The position numbers were made by a program, and so were the translations under genes. A stretch of 9,886 nucleotides of DNA from Bacillota bacterium (GTDB lineage Bacteria; Bacillota; Clostridia; Lachnospirales; Lachnospiraceae): positions 1 to 9,886 of the forward strand of contig JAEYWQ010000150.1 of the NCBI GenBank assembly GCA_023428885.1, read 5' to 3'. The notes under the pieces are model-generated. The model saw only the letters and a list, made by a program, of their open reading frames with translations. It was not told where the DNA came from and did not search any database. Within the stretch, counting starts at the first letter, position 1, and the number at the start of each line of letters is the position of its first letter. Shown piece after piece: positions 1 to 5,849 of this stretch.

Positions 1-1
1 G

Positions 2-124
2 TTTGACCGTCATGACATGTTTGATCGCTATGACCGTTTTGACCGCTTTGATCGACGTGACCGTTTTGATCGTTTTGGCCAACCTGACCATCGAGATTTC
101 GATCGCAGACGGCGGGGATATTAA
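2..124 (+). CDS. C-terminal end of a gene coding for a Phe-Asp-Arg-rich protein (partial)
   Basis: This frame is open from the left edge to a TAA at 122-124 and gives the last 40 residues of a protein that begins outside the window. The residues form a degenerate repeat built on Phe-Asp-Arg and Tyr-Asp-Arg triplets, ending in RRRRGY. The DNA shows matching short repeats of GACCG and GATCG separated by TTT. The tail is highly charged and balanced between Asp and Arg, with a regularly spaced aromatic residue, so it is low-complexity and probably disordered or self-associating. I do not recognise the family. Such tails occur on membrane and surface or coat proteins, but nothing here identifies this one. 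It reads in the same direction as the DUF218 gene that follows, which has its own promoter. The repeated in-frame triplets followed by a clean stop support a real coding end; the rest of the gene is unseen. Confidence 0.6.
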   Translation, partial: FDRHDMFDRYDRFDRFDRRDRFDRFGQPDHRDFDRRRRGY

Positions 125-170
125 TGATTTTATCGGTAATATACTATCTACGACTGTGATGATCTCTTAG

Positions 171-199
171 TTGTCATTCCTAACTCCTCGTGCTATACT
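171..199 (+). promoter_or_regulatory. Sigma-A promoter of the DUF218 gene
   Basis: A -35 element TTGTCA (171-176) and a -10 element TATACT (194-199) are separated by 17 bp. TG at 191-192 makes an extended -10. Transcription should start near 206, giving a leader of about 20 nt that carries the AAGGAGGT ribosome binding site at 215-222, five bases before the ATG. Confidence 0.75.
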
Positions 200-230
200 A
201 ACTACAATAGAGACAAGGAGGTAGGAATGA
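174..230. repeat. Inverted repeat joining the promoter to the ribosome binding site and start codon of the DUF218 gene
   Basis: Bases 174-188 are complementary to 216-230 with a single A/G mismatch (183 against 221), leaving a 27-nt loop. The right arm covers the whole Shine-Dalgarno sequence and the ATG. The left arm lies in the -35/spacer region, upstream of the predicted transcription start, so it is present in read-through RNA from the upstream gene but absent from RNA made from the gene's own promoter. Confidence 0.65.
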
Positions 231-985
231 AATTAACTGTTCTTTTATTACGGACATTATCAGTGATATCACTGTTTTATTTTTTCTTAATTATCTGGGT
301 GTCCGGCATTAAAACCTCATTCTTAGGTTTTTGGTTAGCTCTTAGTATGAGTTGCTTGGGAATGTCATTTTTACTGGCTTTTCTACACAAAAAGTCAGGT
401 TCATCTTATGAACTAGTCGGGTATCTCCTAGTAGGTTTCATATGGTTAGGATTCACTATTTTTTTGATGATAGAATCATTGATTATAAGTGAAAGCATGA
501 AGTCTCCTAAGACACAAGCTGATTACGTAATTGTACTAGGTGCGCAGGTACGTGGAACGATTCCTTCTAAGACATTAAACATGAGGATTCAAACTGCCGC
601 AGCCTATCTTACGGATAACCCAGAAAGCCTGGTCATCTGTTCTGGAGGACAAGGAGAAGGTGAATTAATCACAGAAGCCGCTGCAATTAAGAATGGGCTC
701 ATAGCCAGAGGAATTAGTACAGAACGTATTATCCTTGAGGAAACTTCAACCAACACAGTTCAAAACTTAATTAACAGTAAGAGTTTAATCTCTGATCCTA
801 AAGCCTTGGTTGTTGTCGTTACCAGTGATTTTCATATATATCGAGCCAAAAAAATAGCAGAACATCTTGGATACGAGAATCTATCCATGTGTCCTGCGAA
901 TGAATTTCTAGTTACAACGATCTCTTATTATGTTAGAGAATTCTTTGCACTATTTAAAGATTTAATGGTTGGTAACATAAGATAA
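227..985 (+). CDS. Membrane-anchored DUF218 (YdcF/SanA-like) protein
   Basis: The 252-residue product has about three hydrophobic N-terminal segments (roughly residues 5-25, 30-53 and 62-88), then a DUF218 domain from about residue 99 to the end. Family features are the strand VIVLGAQV (101-108) after the membrane part, the helix RIQTAA (120-125), the glycine loop SGGQGEGE (139-146) followed by Glu150, STNTVQN (174-180) and TSDFHIYRA (199-207). DUF218 proteins include E. coli YdcF, SanA and ElyC, which are linked to cell-envelope integrity; the biochemical activity of most members is unknown. The domain probably faces outward if the N-terminus is inside, but topology was not computed. The start is fixed by AAGGAGGT five bases upstream and a good promoter at 171-199. 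The gene stands alone, with a terminator right behind it. The family call is firm; the cellular role is not known. Confidence 0.85.
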   Translation: MKLTVLLLRTLSVISLFYFFLIIWVSGIKTSFLGFWLALSMSCLGMSFLLAFLHKKSGSSYELVGYLLVGFIWLGFTIFLMIESLIISESMKSPKTQADYVIVLGAQVRGTIPSKTLNMRIQTAAAYLTDNPESLVICSGGQGEGELITEAAAIKNGLIARGISTERIILEETSTNTVQNLINSKSLISDPKALVVVVTSDFHIYRAKKIAEHLGYENLSMCPANEFLVTTISYYVREFFALFKDLMVGNIR

Positions 986-1012
986 ATGTCAAAAAAATAA
1001 CCAATGATTCTA

Positions 1013-1064
1013 AAACAGGCCGTAGTAACTTAACCTATCTGTGTTAAGTTGCTGCGACCTGTTT
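1013..1064. terminator. Bidirectional terminator between convergent DUF218 and gdhA genes
   Basis: A 22-nt stem (1013-1034 with 1043-1064) closes an 8-nt loop. In the plus RNA it has one C/A mismatch and two G-U pairs; in the minus RNA one G-U and two mismatches. Arms end in AAA/TTT, so each strand has a short U stretch after the stem. It lies between two converging genes. Confidence 0.75.
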
Positions 1065-1098
1065 CCTTATTCCTAACTGCCTTATACGAGTTCCTAAA

Positions 1099-2433
1099 TT
1101 AGCAAACGCCCTGAGCAAGCATTGCATTAGCAACCTTCTCAAAACCAGCAATGTTAGCACCTACAACATAGTTACCTTCAAAACCATAACGTTTTGCAGC
1201 ATTGTCCATATTGTGGAAGATGTTAACCATGATAGTCTTTAATTTATTATCAACTTCTTCAAAACTCCAGCTTAATCTCTCAGAGTTCTGGCTCATCTCA
1301 AGAGCGGAAGTTGCAACACCACCAGCATTAGCCGCCTTACCAGGTGCAAATAATACACCATTAGCAAGAAAATATTCAGTAGCTTCTAAAGAGGTAGGCA
1401 TGTTAGCCCCTTCTGCTACTGCAATACATCCATTCGCAACTAAAGCTTTCGCATCCTCAAGCAGTAATTCGTTCTGAGTTGCACATGGAAGAGCAACATC
1501 ACACTTAACAGACCAAATACCTTTACCCTCATGGTACTCACTGTTTGGACGGTAGTTCTTGTATTCAGTTAAACGAGCACGTTTCACTTCTTTAATTTCT
1601 TTTAGAGCTGCCACATCAATTCCATCTGGATCGTAAACCCAACCAGTAGAATCACTCACTGTAACAACCTTAGCTCCTAATTCTTGAGCTTTTTGAGTCG
1701 CATAGATAGCAACGTTACCAGAACCAGAAATACATACCGTCTTTCCTGCAAGTTCTTTACCATTGCATCTTAACATCTCATCAGTTAAGTATAGCAAACC
1801 ATAGCCAGTAGCTTCAGTTCTTGCTAGAGATCCACCATAGGATAATCCTTTACCAGTTAAAACTCCTTCGTATACGCTTCGGATCTTCTTGTACTGACCA
1901 AACATATAGCCAATTTCTCTAGCTCCTGTACCGATATCACCAGCAGGTACATCAGTATCTGCTCCGATATATTTGTAGAGTTCTGTGATGAAGCTCTGAC
2001 AGAAAGCCATAACTTCACGATCAGACTTACCTTTAGGATCAAAATCAGAACCACCCTTACCACCGCCAATAGGAAGGCTAGTTAAGGAATTCTTAAAAAT
2101 CTGCTCGAAACCTAAGAACTTAATGATACCAATGTTTACAGAAGGATGTAAACGTAAGCCACCCTTGTATGGTCCTATACTGTTGTTAAACTGTACACGG
2201 TAACCTGTGTTAACTTGTACTTGACCCTTGTCATCAACCCAAGGTACTCTGAACTTAAACTGTCTGTCTGGTTCAACAATACGCTCTAAAAGAGCTTCTC
2301 TTCTGTACACAGCTTCGTTCGCATCAACCACTGGTCTTAAAGATTCAAGTACTTCCTTTACAGCCTGATGAAACTCTGGTTCGCCTGGATTTTTCGTAAT
2401 CACTCTCTCGATTACTTCATCAACGTATCCCAT
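1099..2433 (-). CDS. gdhA: Glutamate dehydrogenase, hexameric clostridial type, probably NADP-dependent
   Basis: The enzyme makes glutamate from 2-oxoglutarate and ammonium (or the reverse) in the cytoplasm and links carbon and nitrogen metabolism. The 444-residue length is normal for the small hexameric family. By comparison with the well-studied Clostridium symbiosum enzyme, substrate-binding lysines are Lys90 (GPYKGG) and Lys114, the catalytic lysine is Lys126 (PIGGGKGGSD), the catalytic aspartate is Asp166 (PAGDIGTG), and Ser381 (EMSQN) contacts substrate. The Rossmann fold has GSGNVA at 237-242. The coenzyme loop VSDST (259-263), with Ser at 238 and 262, resembles NADP-type rather than the NAD-type C. 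symbiosum enzyme, so NADP use is inferred. The ATG at 2431-2433 is preceded by AAGGAGA at 2441-2447. The gene is transcribed alone from a promoter about 150 bp upstream through a structured leader and ends at a shared bidirectional terminator. No defect is visible. Confidence 0.96.
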   Translation of the reverse strand: MGYVDEVIERVITKNPGEPEFHQAVKEVLESLRPVVDANEAVYRREALLERIVEPDRQFKFRVPWVDDKGQVQVNTGYRVQFNNSIGPYKGGLRLHPSVNIGIIKFLGFEQIFKNSLTSLPIGGGKGGSDFDPKGKSDREVMAFCQSFITELYKYIGADTDVPAGDIGTGAREIGYMFGQYKKIRSVYEGVLTGKGLSYGGSLARTEATGYGLLYLTDEMLRCNGKELAGKTVCISGSGNVAIYATQKAQELGAKVVTVSDSTGWVYDPDGIDVAALKEIKEVKRARLTEYKNYRPNSEYHEGKGIWSVKCDVALPCATQNELLLEDAKALVANGCIAVAEGANMPTSLEATEYFLANGVLFAPGKAANAGGVATSALEMSQNSERLSWSFEEVDNKLKTIMVNIFHNMDNAAKRYGFEGNYVVGANIAGFEKVANAMLAQGVC

Positions 2434-2460
2434 GATAATCTCTCCTTAATTAATTTTATT

Positions 2461-2492
2461 CAATAAGCTACCATCCCATTGTAGACTTATTG
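2461..2492. other. Stem-loop in the gdhA leader close to the ribosome binding site
   Basis: CAATAAG-CTAC (2461-2471) pairs with GTAG-A-CTTATTG (2481-2492): 11 base pairs with one bulged base and a 9-nt loop. In the gdhA mRNA it ends about 13 nt before AAGGAGA (2441-2447). No U-tract follows, so it is not a terminator. It may affect mRNA stability or ribosome access. Confidence 0.55.
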
Positions 2493-2526
2493 TTATCCCA
2501 TAAAACATAATACAAAAAAAAGCAAT

Positions 2527-2562
2527 AAAAAAGGGTATAATGTATAAAACAACTACCCCTTT
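2527..2562 (-). terminator. Intrinsic terminator or attenuator in the gdhA leader
   Basis: On the minus strand AAAGGGGTA (2554-2562) pairs with TACCCTTT (2530-2537), with one bulged G, followed by TTTTTT (2527-2532) and a second run of eight T at 2514-2521. It therefore terminates leftward transcription only. It lies about 10 nt downstream of the predicted gdhA transcription start and also downstream of the CYTH gene. It could simply end the CYTH transcript, but the best gdhA promoter is upstream of it, so gdhA RNA would have to read through. Confidence 0.6.
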
Positions 2563-2579
2563 GTACTTGCTCAATCCTT

Positions 2580-2609
2580 ATTATAGAGTATTGTTTTATC
2601 AAAAGTCAA
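2580..2609 (-). promoter_or_regulatory. Sigma-A promoter of gdhA
   Basis: Read on the minus strand, TTGACT (2604-2609) and a perfect TATAAT (2580-2585) are separated by 18 bp. Transcription should begin near 2573 and give a leader of about 140 nt. No comparable promoter was found between the U-tailed hairpin and the gdhA start; TACAAT at 2480-2485 lacks a -35. Confidence 0.75.
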
Positions 2610-2669
2610 TATAACTCTTTTTTATTGCTAATAACACTTTTAGTTATATTATAAAGTTGGGATTTTCCT

Positions 2670-3158
2670 TTACTGTATTCTTAAGTCATCAAAACTTTCT
2701 ACCTGCGATAAGTACGAATTCCGGTAGCGTTTATCAAAAGAAACCTCTTCTCCGAACCATTCTGGTTTCATAAAAACTTTCGCTTCAGCTTCCGATGAAA
2801 ACTCCACCTCTGCAAAATATAATCCCTGTAAGCTCCCCTTAAAAACATCCAATTCAATAGTTAGTTTCTCATTGAAAGGAATAAGATATCTTGTTTTCTC
2901 AATCATATTCCCATCGATCTTTTTCGCTAGGTGTAAAAATGCTTCTTCGGTCAAATCCATCTCGATTTCTTCACTTTGAATGGCATGCTCTTGTGAGATT
3001 CCTTTTTTATTCTTATAGGTCATATAATAATGATCATTACTTTTCCTGATACGAACAATCGGCCCCCTACAAAGATATCCTTGTTTTATTTCTTTCTTAG
3101 CATACTGCTCCAAATTATGAGGTAATTCTAATATCTGAAACTTTCTTTCGATTTCCAT
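2670..3158 (-). CDS. CYTH-domain protein (triphosphate tunnel metalloenzyme), probable inorganic triphosphatase
   Basis: CYTH/TTM proteins bind triphosphorylated substrates in a beta-barrel tunnel with a divalent metal; short clostridial and proteobacterial members hydrolyse inorganic tripolyphosphate. The 162-residue product starts with the signature MEIERKF (ExExK, Glu2, Glu4, Lys6). Later come VRIRK (35-39), YYMTYK (44-49), the acidic pair at Glu63/Glu65, EKTRY (87-91), ELDVF (102-106) and EVEF (117-120), which supply the usual basic and acidic tunnel residues. The closing block with FDKRYRNS is typical of the short family. I chose the ATG at 3156-3158 because GGAAGG lies seven bases upstream and the family signature begins there; an ATG five codons earlier (3171-3173) has no ribosome binding site. 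The substrate in this cell is unknown. The gene stands alone; no terminator follows it before the leftward hairpin at 2527-2562. Confidence 0.88.
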   Translation of the reverse strand: MEIERKFQILELPHNLEQYAKKEIKQGYLCRGPIVRIRKSNDHYYMTYKNKKGISQEHAIQSEEIEMDLTEEAFLHLAKKIDGNMIEKTRYLIPFNEKLTIELDVFKGSLQGLYFAEVEFSSEAEAKVFMKPEWFGEEVSFDKRYRNSYLSQVESFDDLRIQ

Positions 3159-3239
3159 TGCTTTTCCTTCCATAATGAATTTTCTATTCTTTTGTCCATA
3201 AATTGCATATATAAATTTTGTATATGATTTTTGATATGG

Positions 3240-3247
3240 ATTATACT
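3240..3247. promoter_or_regulatory. Overlapping divergent -10-like hexamers
   Basis: The interval between the divergent CYTH and CmpB-like genes contains TATAAT on the minus strand (3240-3245) and TATACT on the plus strand (3242-3247), sharing four bases. Neither has a convincing -35: the minus strand offers AACAAT at 17 bp, the plus strand TTGTAT (3218-3223) at 18 bp. If both are real, polymerase binding in the two directions would be mutually exclusive. Confidence 0.3.
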
Positions 3248-3321
3248 AAGCATACCAAACACATTGTTACAATTCATCCATAAAATCCATTGTTCTTCGT
3301 ATCTGGTAGACAGGAGTGAGA

Positions 3322-3720
3322 ATGAAAAATAACTTTATAACTAATTTCTTTCTATGTGGGCTATCCGGTTGGTGTATGGAATGTTTTTGGACTGGTTTGG
3401 ATTCCATCCGAAAGCATGATAACAAAGCACTTCCCTGCAAAACCTCAATCTGGATGTTTCCTATCTATGGTATGGCAGCTGTCATTGGACCAGTTAGTAA
3501 ATGCATAAAAAAACGTTGTGCTGTAGTACGAGGTATGATCTATGCCACAGGAATTTTTATCATTGAATTCCTAACTGGTACTTATTTAAAGAAACACAAA
3601 TGCTGTCCTTGGGATTATAACAAAGCCAAACTTAACTTTAAAGGTGTGATTAGGCTGGATTATTTGCCTGCATGGTTTTTAGCAGGTCTATACTTTGAAA
3701 AATTAGTGAATCGTAAATAA
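3322..3720 (+). CDS. CmpB-family integral membrane protein (PF06541, 'putative ABC transporter type IV')
   Basis: The 132-residue protein matches the conserved pattern of this Firmicutes membrane family: GLSGWCMECFW near the N-terminus, SIWMFPIYG (42-50), RGMIY (70-74), IEFLTG (81-86), CPWDYN (95-100), then GVIRLDYLPAWFLAGLYFE (108-126). About four hydrophobic stretches are present. The Pfam name suggests an ABC transporter permease, but no ATPase or binding protein lies nearby and the transport role is not established, so only the family name is safe. CAGGAG (3311-3316) lies five bases before the ATG at 3322, which is why I prefer it over a GTG two codons earlier that would lie inside the ribosome binding site. 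Its stop is only 12 bp from the stop of the converging tautomerase gene, with no clear terminator between them. Confidence 0.82.
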   Translation: MKNNFITNFFLCGLSGWCMECFWTGLDSIRKHDNKALPCKTSIWMFPIYGMAAVIGPVSKCIKKRCAVVRGMIYATGIFIIEFLTGTYLKKHKCCPWDYNKAKLNFKGVIRLDYLPAWFLAGLYFEKLVNRK

Positions 3721-3732
3721 CTAAATAGATTC

Positions 3733-4077
3733 TTAGAAATTCCCGCCATTATAACCCCAATTCGATATTTCTTCATAGGTAATGTAGATCTTATCAGCAG
3801 GAATACCTAATTCCTCTTCAAAGATATTGCAGATAGCTTGCGTTAACTTTTCATAAGCCGAGTTATCTGCTTTCTGAAAGATCTTAACTTCGACAAAAGC
3901 AACCTTCGCTTCCTTCACTCCTCTAAAATATAAGGAATACTTATGATCAAACCCTAGCATAAGCCAAGTTTCACTTTTACCTGGAATCAATGCTATCGCT
4001 TTACCAAGCTTAGTCTTAATAATCTCTTCCTGTTCTTTTGTAATTTCAACAGAAACTTTTGAATTAATAAATGGCAT
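3733..4077 (-). CDS. Macrophage migration inhibitory factor (MIF)-type tautomerase, probable phenylpyruvate tautomerase
   Basis: The 114-residue product matches the length of animal MIF. The N-terminus MPF exposes Pro after Met removal, the catalytic base of this superfamily. A lysine at position 34 (GKSETWLML) fits the MIF active-site lysine, and the C-terminal block with ADKIYITYEEIS, then WGYNGGNF, aligns with the MIF end (DRVYINYYDMN, then VGWNNSTF). The CxxC motif of animal MIF is absent. Family members catalyse keto-enol tautomerisation of phenylpyruvate-like compounds and form trimers; the physiological substrate in bacteria is generally unknown. AAAGGAGA lies nine bases before the ATG. 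A minus-strand extended -10 promoter lies at 4110-4138, so the gene is probably expressed alone. Confidence 0.85.
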   Translation of the reverse strand: MPFINSKVSVEITKEQEEIIKTKLGKAIALIPGKSETWLMLGFDHKYSLYFRGVKEAKVAFVEVKIFQKADNSAYEKLTQAICNIFEEELGIPADKIYITYEEISNWGYNGGNF

Positions 4078-4109
4078 AATATTATCTCCTTTACCTATTA
4101 ATGTAACTT

Positions 4110-4138
4110 ATTATAACAAACTCTCTATATATTATCCA
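4110..4138 (-). promoter_or_regulatory. Sigma-A promoter of the tautomerase gene
   Basis: On the minus strand a perfect TATAAT (4110-4115) is preceded by TG one base away (extended -10). A weak -35 TGGATA (4133-4138) lies 17 bp upstream. The expected start near 4103 gives a leader of about 25 nt. Confidence 0.65.
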
Positions 4139-4162
4139 CTTGCTTTCTTTGTAGTATGTAAT

Positions 4163-4191
4163 TTGCATTCTTTATCAATCCATGATATCAT
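4163..4191 (+). promoter_or_regulatory. Candidate promoter of the HAD-GNAT gene
   Basis: TTGCAT (4163-4168) and TATCAT (4186-4191) are 17 bp apart; the -10 matches five of six consensus bases but the -35 only three. The -10 is part of a perfect palindrome ATGATATCAT (4182-4191). No better plus-strand promoter was seen in this gap. Confidence 0.35.
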
Positions 4192-4219
4192 AATACAAAC
4201 TATTTCTGGAGGATATATT

Positions 4220-5416
4220 ATGTTTCGTGCTGTGTTATTTGATATGGACGGAGTGATTATAGATAGTGAGCCACTTCATATGAAAGCATTCCAGCTCTCG
4301 ATGAAGGATTATGGTATTGAACTGTCGGATGAATACTGCTACCAATTCATAGGTCGTACTGATCGTTATATGGTAGAGGTATTGATCGATACATATAAAC
4401 TAACTGATTCTGTTGAAACTGTGTTACATCACAAAAAAGATACTTTGAAAAGATTAGAAGAGGAAGTGGGCTATCCACCAGTACCTTACGTAAAAGAACT
4501 GATTCAAATCTTACATCAAAATGGTATAAAGTTAGCGATTGCTTCGTCTTCTCCAATGACTGCTATTCGCGAAACAGCCATAACTCACGGATTAACTGAA
4601 TATTTTGACGAGTATGTTTCTGGTACGGAATTAAAGAACTCCAAACCTGCTCCTGATATCTTTTTAAAAGCTGCCCAGATGCTAGGGGTGGAACCTTCGG
4701 AATGTCTCGTCATCGAAGATTCAGAGCATGGGGTGGCTGCAGCGAAAGCAGCTCAAATGACCTGTGTAGGCTTTTACAATCCCAACTCTGGTAATCAGGA
4801 TTTAAGTAAAGCGGATATCATTGTGGAGGGATTTGAAGAGATCGATTATGACTTTCTGCTAACCGTATACCAGCGTTCTCATCAGTTACCTGTCACGATT
4901 GGTTCTACTGCACGATGTATCCTTCGTGAATTATCTGTTGATAATATTGTAGATTTATTCCCTATCATGAATCATCCTACAGTGAAGGAATTTATGACAG
5001 AGAAAGCAACTTCACTGGAAGAAGAGCTTGAAAAACATAAAGCATATATTCAAAATATCTATCACTTCTTTGGGTATGGTTACTGGGGAATCTTTGAGAA
5101 GGAGACAGAGAAACTCATAGGTAGATGTGGTATTCAGCCTAAGGAAGTGGACCATGAAATGGAGATAGAATTGGGTTATTTCCTTGATCCGGTATACCAA
5201 GGAAAAGGTTATGCTTTAGAATGTGCCAAATTCGTACTAGCTTACTCCTTCAAACAATGGGACTTTCCACGCATAGTAGCAACCATAGATGTGAATAATG
5301 CACCTTCCATTGCCCTGGCAAATAAACTTGGTATGAAAAAAGAAAAAGAAATCCTACACCAAAATCATCACTGTAGTGTTTACGTAATTGAGCAGCCTCA
5401 GAGAACAAGATCTTAA
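4220..5416 (+). CDS. Two-domain fusion: HAD-superfamily phosphatase/phosphoglucomutase-like domain plus GNAT acetyltransferase
   Basis: Residues 1-215 are a HAD hydrolase of the beta-phosphoglucomutase-like subclass. Motif I is DMDGVIIDSEPLH with Asp8 as nucleophile and Asp10 as acid/base, motif II is the serine stretch at 109-111, motif III is Lys142 (SKPAPDIF), and motif IV is Glu166-Asp167 (VIEDSEHG). A cap domain fills about 17-90. Residues 228-392 are a GNAT domain of the RimJ/RimL type, with the strand ELGYFLDP (317-324), the acetyl-CoA loop QGKGYA (327-332) and the NNAPSIALANKLGM helix (359-372). All key residues are present in both halves and the linker is short. Substrates are unknown: the HAD half likely acts on a sugar phosphate or related phosphoester and the GNAT half on an amine or protein N-terminus. 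GGAGG at 4208-4212 selects the ATG at 4220; the upstream TTG at 4163 lacks a binding site. A terminator follows. Confidence 0.88.
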   Translation: MFRAVLFDMDGVIIDSEPLHMKAFQLSMKDYGIELSDEYCYQFIGRTDRYMVEVLIDTYKLTDSVETVLHHKKDTLKRLEEEVGYPPVPYVKELIQILHQNGIKLAIASSSPMTAIRETAITHGLTEYFDEYVSGTELKNSKPAPDIFLKAAQMLGVEPSECLVIEDSEHGVAAAKAAQMTCVGFYNPNSGNQDLSKADIIVEGFEEIDYDFLLTVYQRSHQLPVTIGSTARCILRELSVDNIVDLFPIMNHPTVKEFMTEKATSLEEELEKHKAYIQNIYHFFGYGYWGIFEKETEKLIGRCGIQPKEVDHEMEIELGYFLDPVYQGKGYALECAKFVLAYSFKQWDFPRIVATIDVNNAPSIALANKLGMKKEKEILHQNHHCSVYVIEQPQRTRS

Positions 5417-5440
5417 ACTAAAACAATCTTCTTCACCAAA

Positions 5441-5473
5441 AAACGGTCAAATGAACTTATCATTTGGCCGTTT
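5441..5473. terminator. Bidirectional terminator between the HAD-GNAT and lipoprotein genes
   Basis: AAACGGTCAAATG (5441-5453) pairs with CATTTGGCCGTTT (5461-5473) around a 7-nt loop: 13 pairs with one G-U in the plus RNA, 12 pairs and one mismatch in the minus RNA. On the minus strand the stem runs directly into TTTTTT, so it should stop the lipoprotein transcript well; the plus-strand U stretch is short. Confidence 0.8.
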
Positions 5474-5486
5474 CTCACCTCACTTA

Positions 5487-5849
5487 TTAAGGTCTAGGTG
5501 TTACTGTTAAGTTTCCGTTTACACCATTGGTATTACCATTTCCACCACCATTTACGCCATTTTCTCCTGTGACAGCACCATTAGTTCCAGTTCCACCAGT
5601 TGTTCCAGTTCCACCAGTTGTTCCTGTTCCACCATTGGTTCCTGTTCCAATACCTGATTCTCCGGTTGTTGCTGGGGTTGTGATATTGTTTACATTACCA
5701 TTAGATCCATTTCCTGGTGCAGTTGAAGTTGTTGGACTTGTTCCATTTGTAGTATTATTGCCATTATCGATTGCATCTCTAGTACATGCTGATAATGCAA
5801 ACATACATATCATGCATAATACCATTAATAAACTAACCTTTTTCTTCAC
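5487..5849 (-). CDS. Small Gly/Asn/Thr-rich lipoprotein of unknown function
   Basis: The 120-residue product has a lipoprotein signal: MKKK, a hydrophobic core (5-18) and the lipobox LSAC with the lipidated cysteine at 22. After processing about 98 residues remain, consisting almost only of Gly, Asn and Thr with some Ser, Pro and Ala, and ending TVTPRP. Residues 68-91 are four copies of a six-residue repeat (GTGTNG or GTGTTG). No folded domain is expected; it may act as an extended surface tail or spacer, but no function can be assigned. Translation starts with GTG at 5847-5849, chosen because AGGAGGAG (5856-5863) is six bases upstream and the signal peptide begins there. A minus-strand extended -10 promoter lies at 5910-5918 and a terminator follows, so it is a single-gene unit. 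The opposite strand is also open across most of this stretch, but only because of the codon bias. Confidence 0.8.
   Translation of the reverse strand: MKKKVSLLMVLCMICMFALSACTRDAIDNGNNTTNGTSPTTSTAPGNGSNGNVNNITTPATTGESGIGTGTNGGTGTTGGTGTTGGTGTNGAVTGENGVNGGGNGNTNGVNGNLTVTPRP
5577..5648 (-). repeat. Four 18-bp tandem repeats inside the lipoprotein gene
   Basis: Four in-frame copies of an 18-bp unit encode GTGTNG, GTGTTG, GTGTTG and GTGTNG (residues 68-91). The copies differ mostly by single bases. Copy-number change here would lengthen or shorten the protein without a frameshift. Confidence 0.75.

Larger units (their letters stand above)
2521..2629. repeat. 13-bp perfect inverted repeat flanking the gdhA promoter
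   Basis: AGCAATAAAAAAG at 2521-2533 is the exact reverse complement of 2617-2629. The arms bracket the promoter: one lies directly upstream of the -35, the other overlaps the U-tract of the leader hairpin. The sequence is A/T-rich but includes the non-trivial GCAAT block. Confidence 0.55.

Noticed and set aside
1202..1477. Plus-strand open frame of 91 codons
   Set aside because: It lies wholly inside gdhA on the other strand, has no ribosome binding site and no recognisable protein features.
1857..2069. Minus-strand open frame of 70 codons in another frame of gdhA
   Set aside because: Fully covered by the well-conserved dehydrogenase gene; a shadow.
2480..2485. TACAAT on the minus strand as an alternative gdhA -10 downstream of the hairpin
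   Set aside because: No acceptable -35 lies 16-19 bp upstream and there is no extended -10; the TTGACT/TATAAT promoter is much stronger.
3721..3732. Terminator between the convergent CmpB-like and tautomerase genes
   Set aside because: The gap is only 12 bp and the flanking sequence offers just a five-pair, long-loop hairpin (GAATC/GATTC), so no terminator is called.
4347..5200. Two minus-strand open frames (4347-4556 and 5012-5200) opposite the HAD-GNAT gene
   Set aside because: Both lie inside a gene with intact catalytic motifs and lack a start context.
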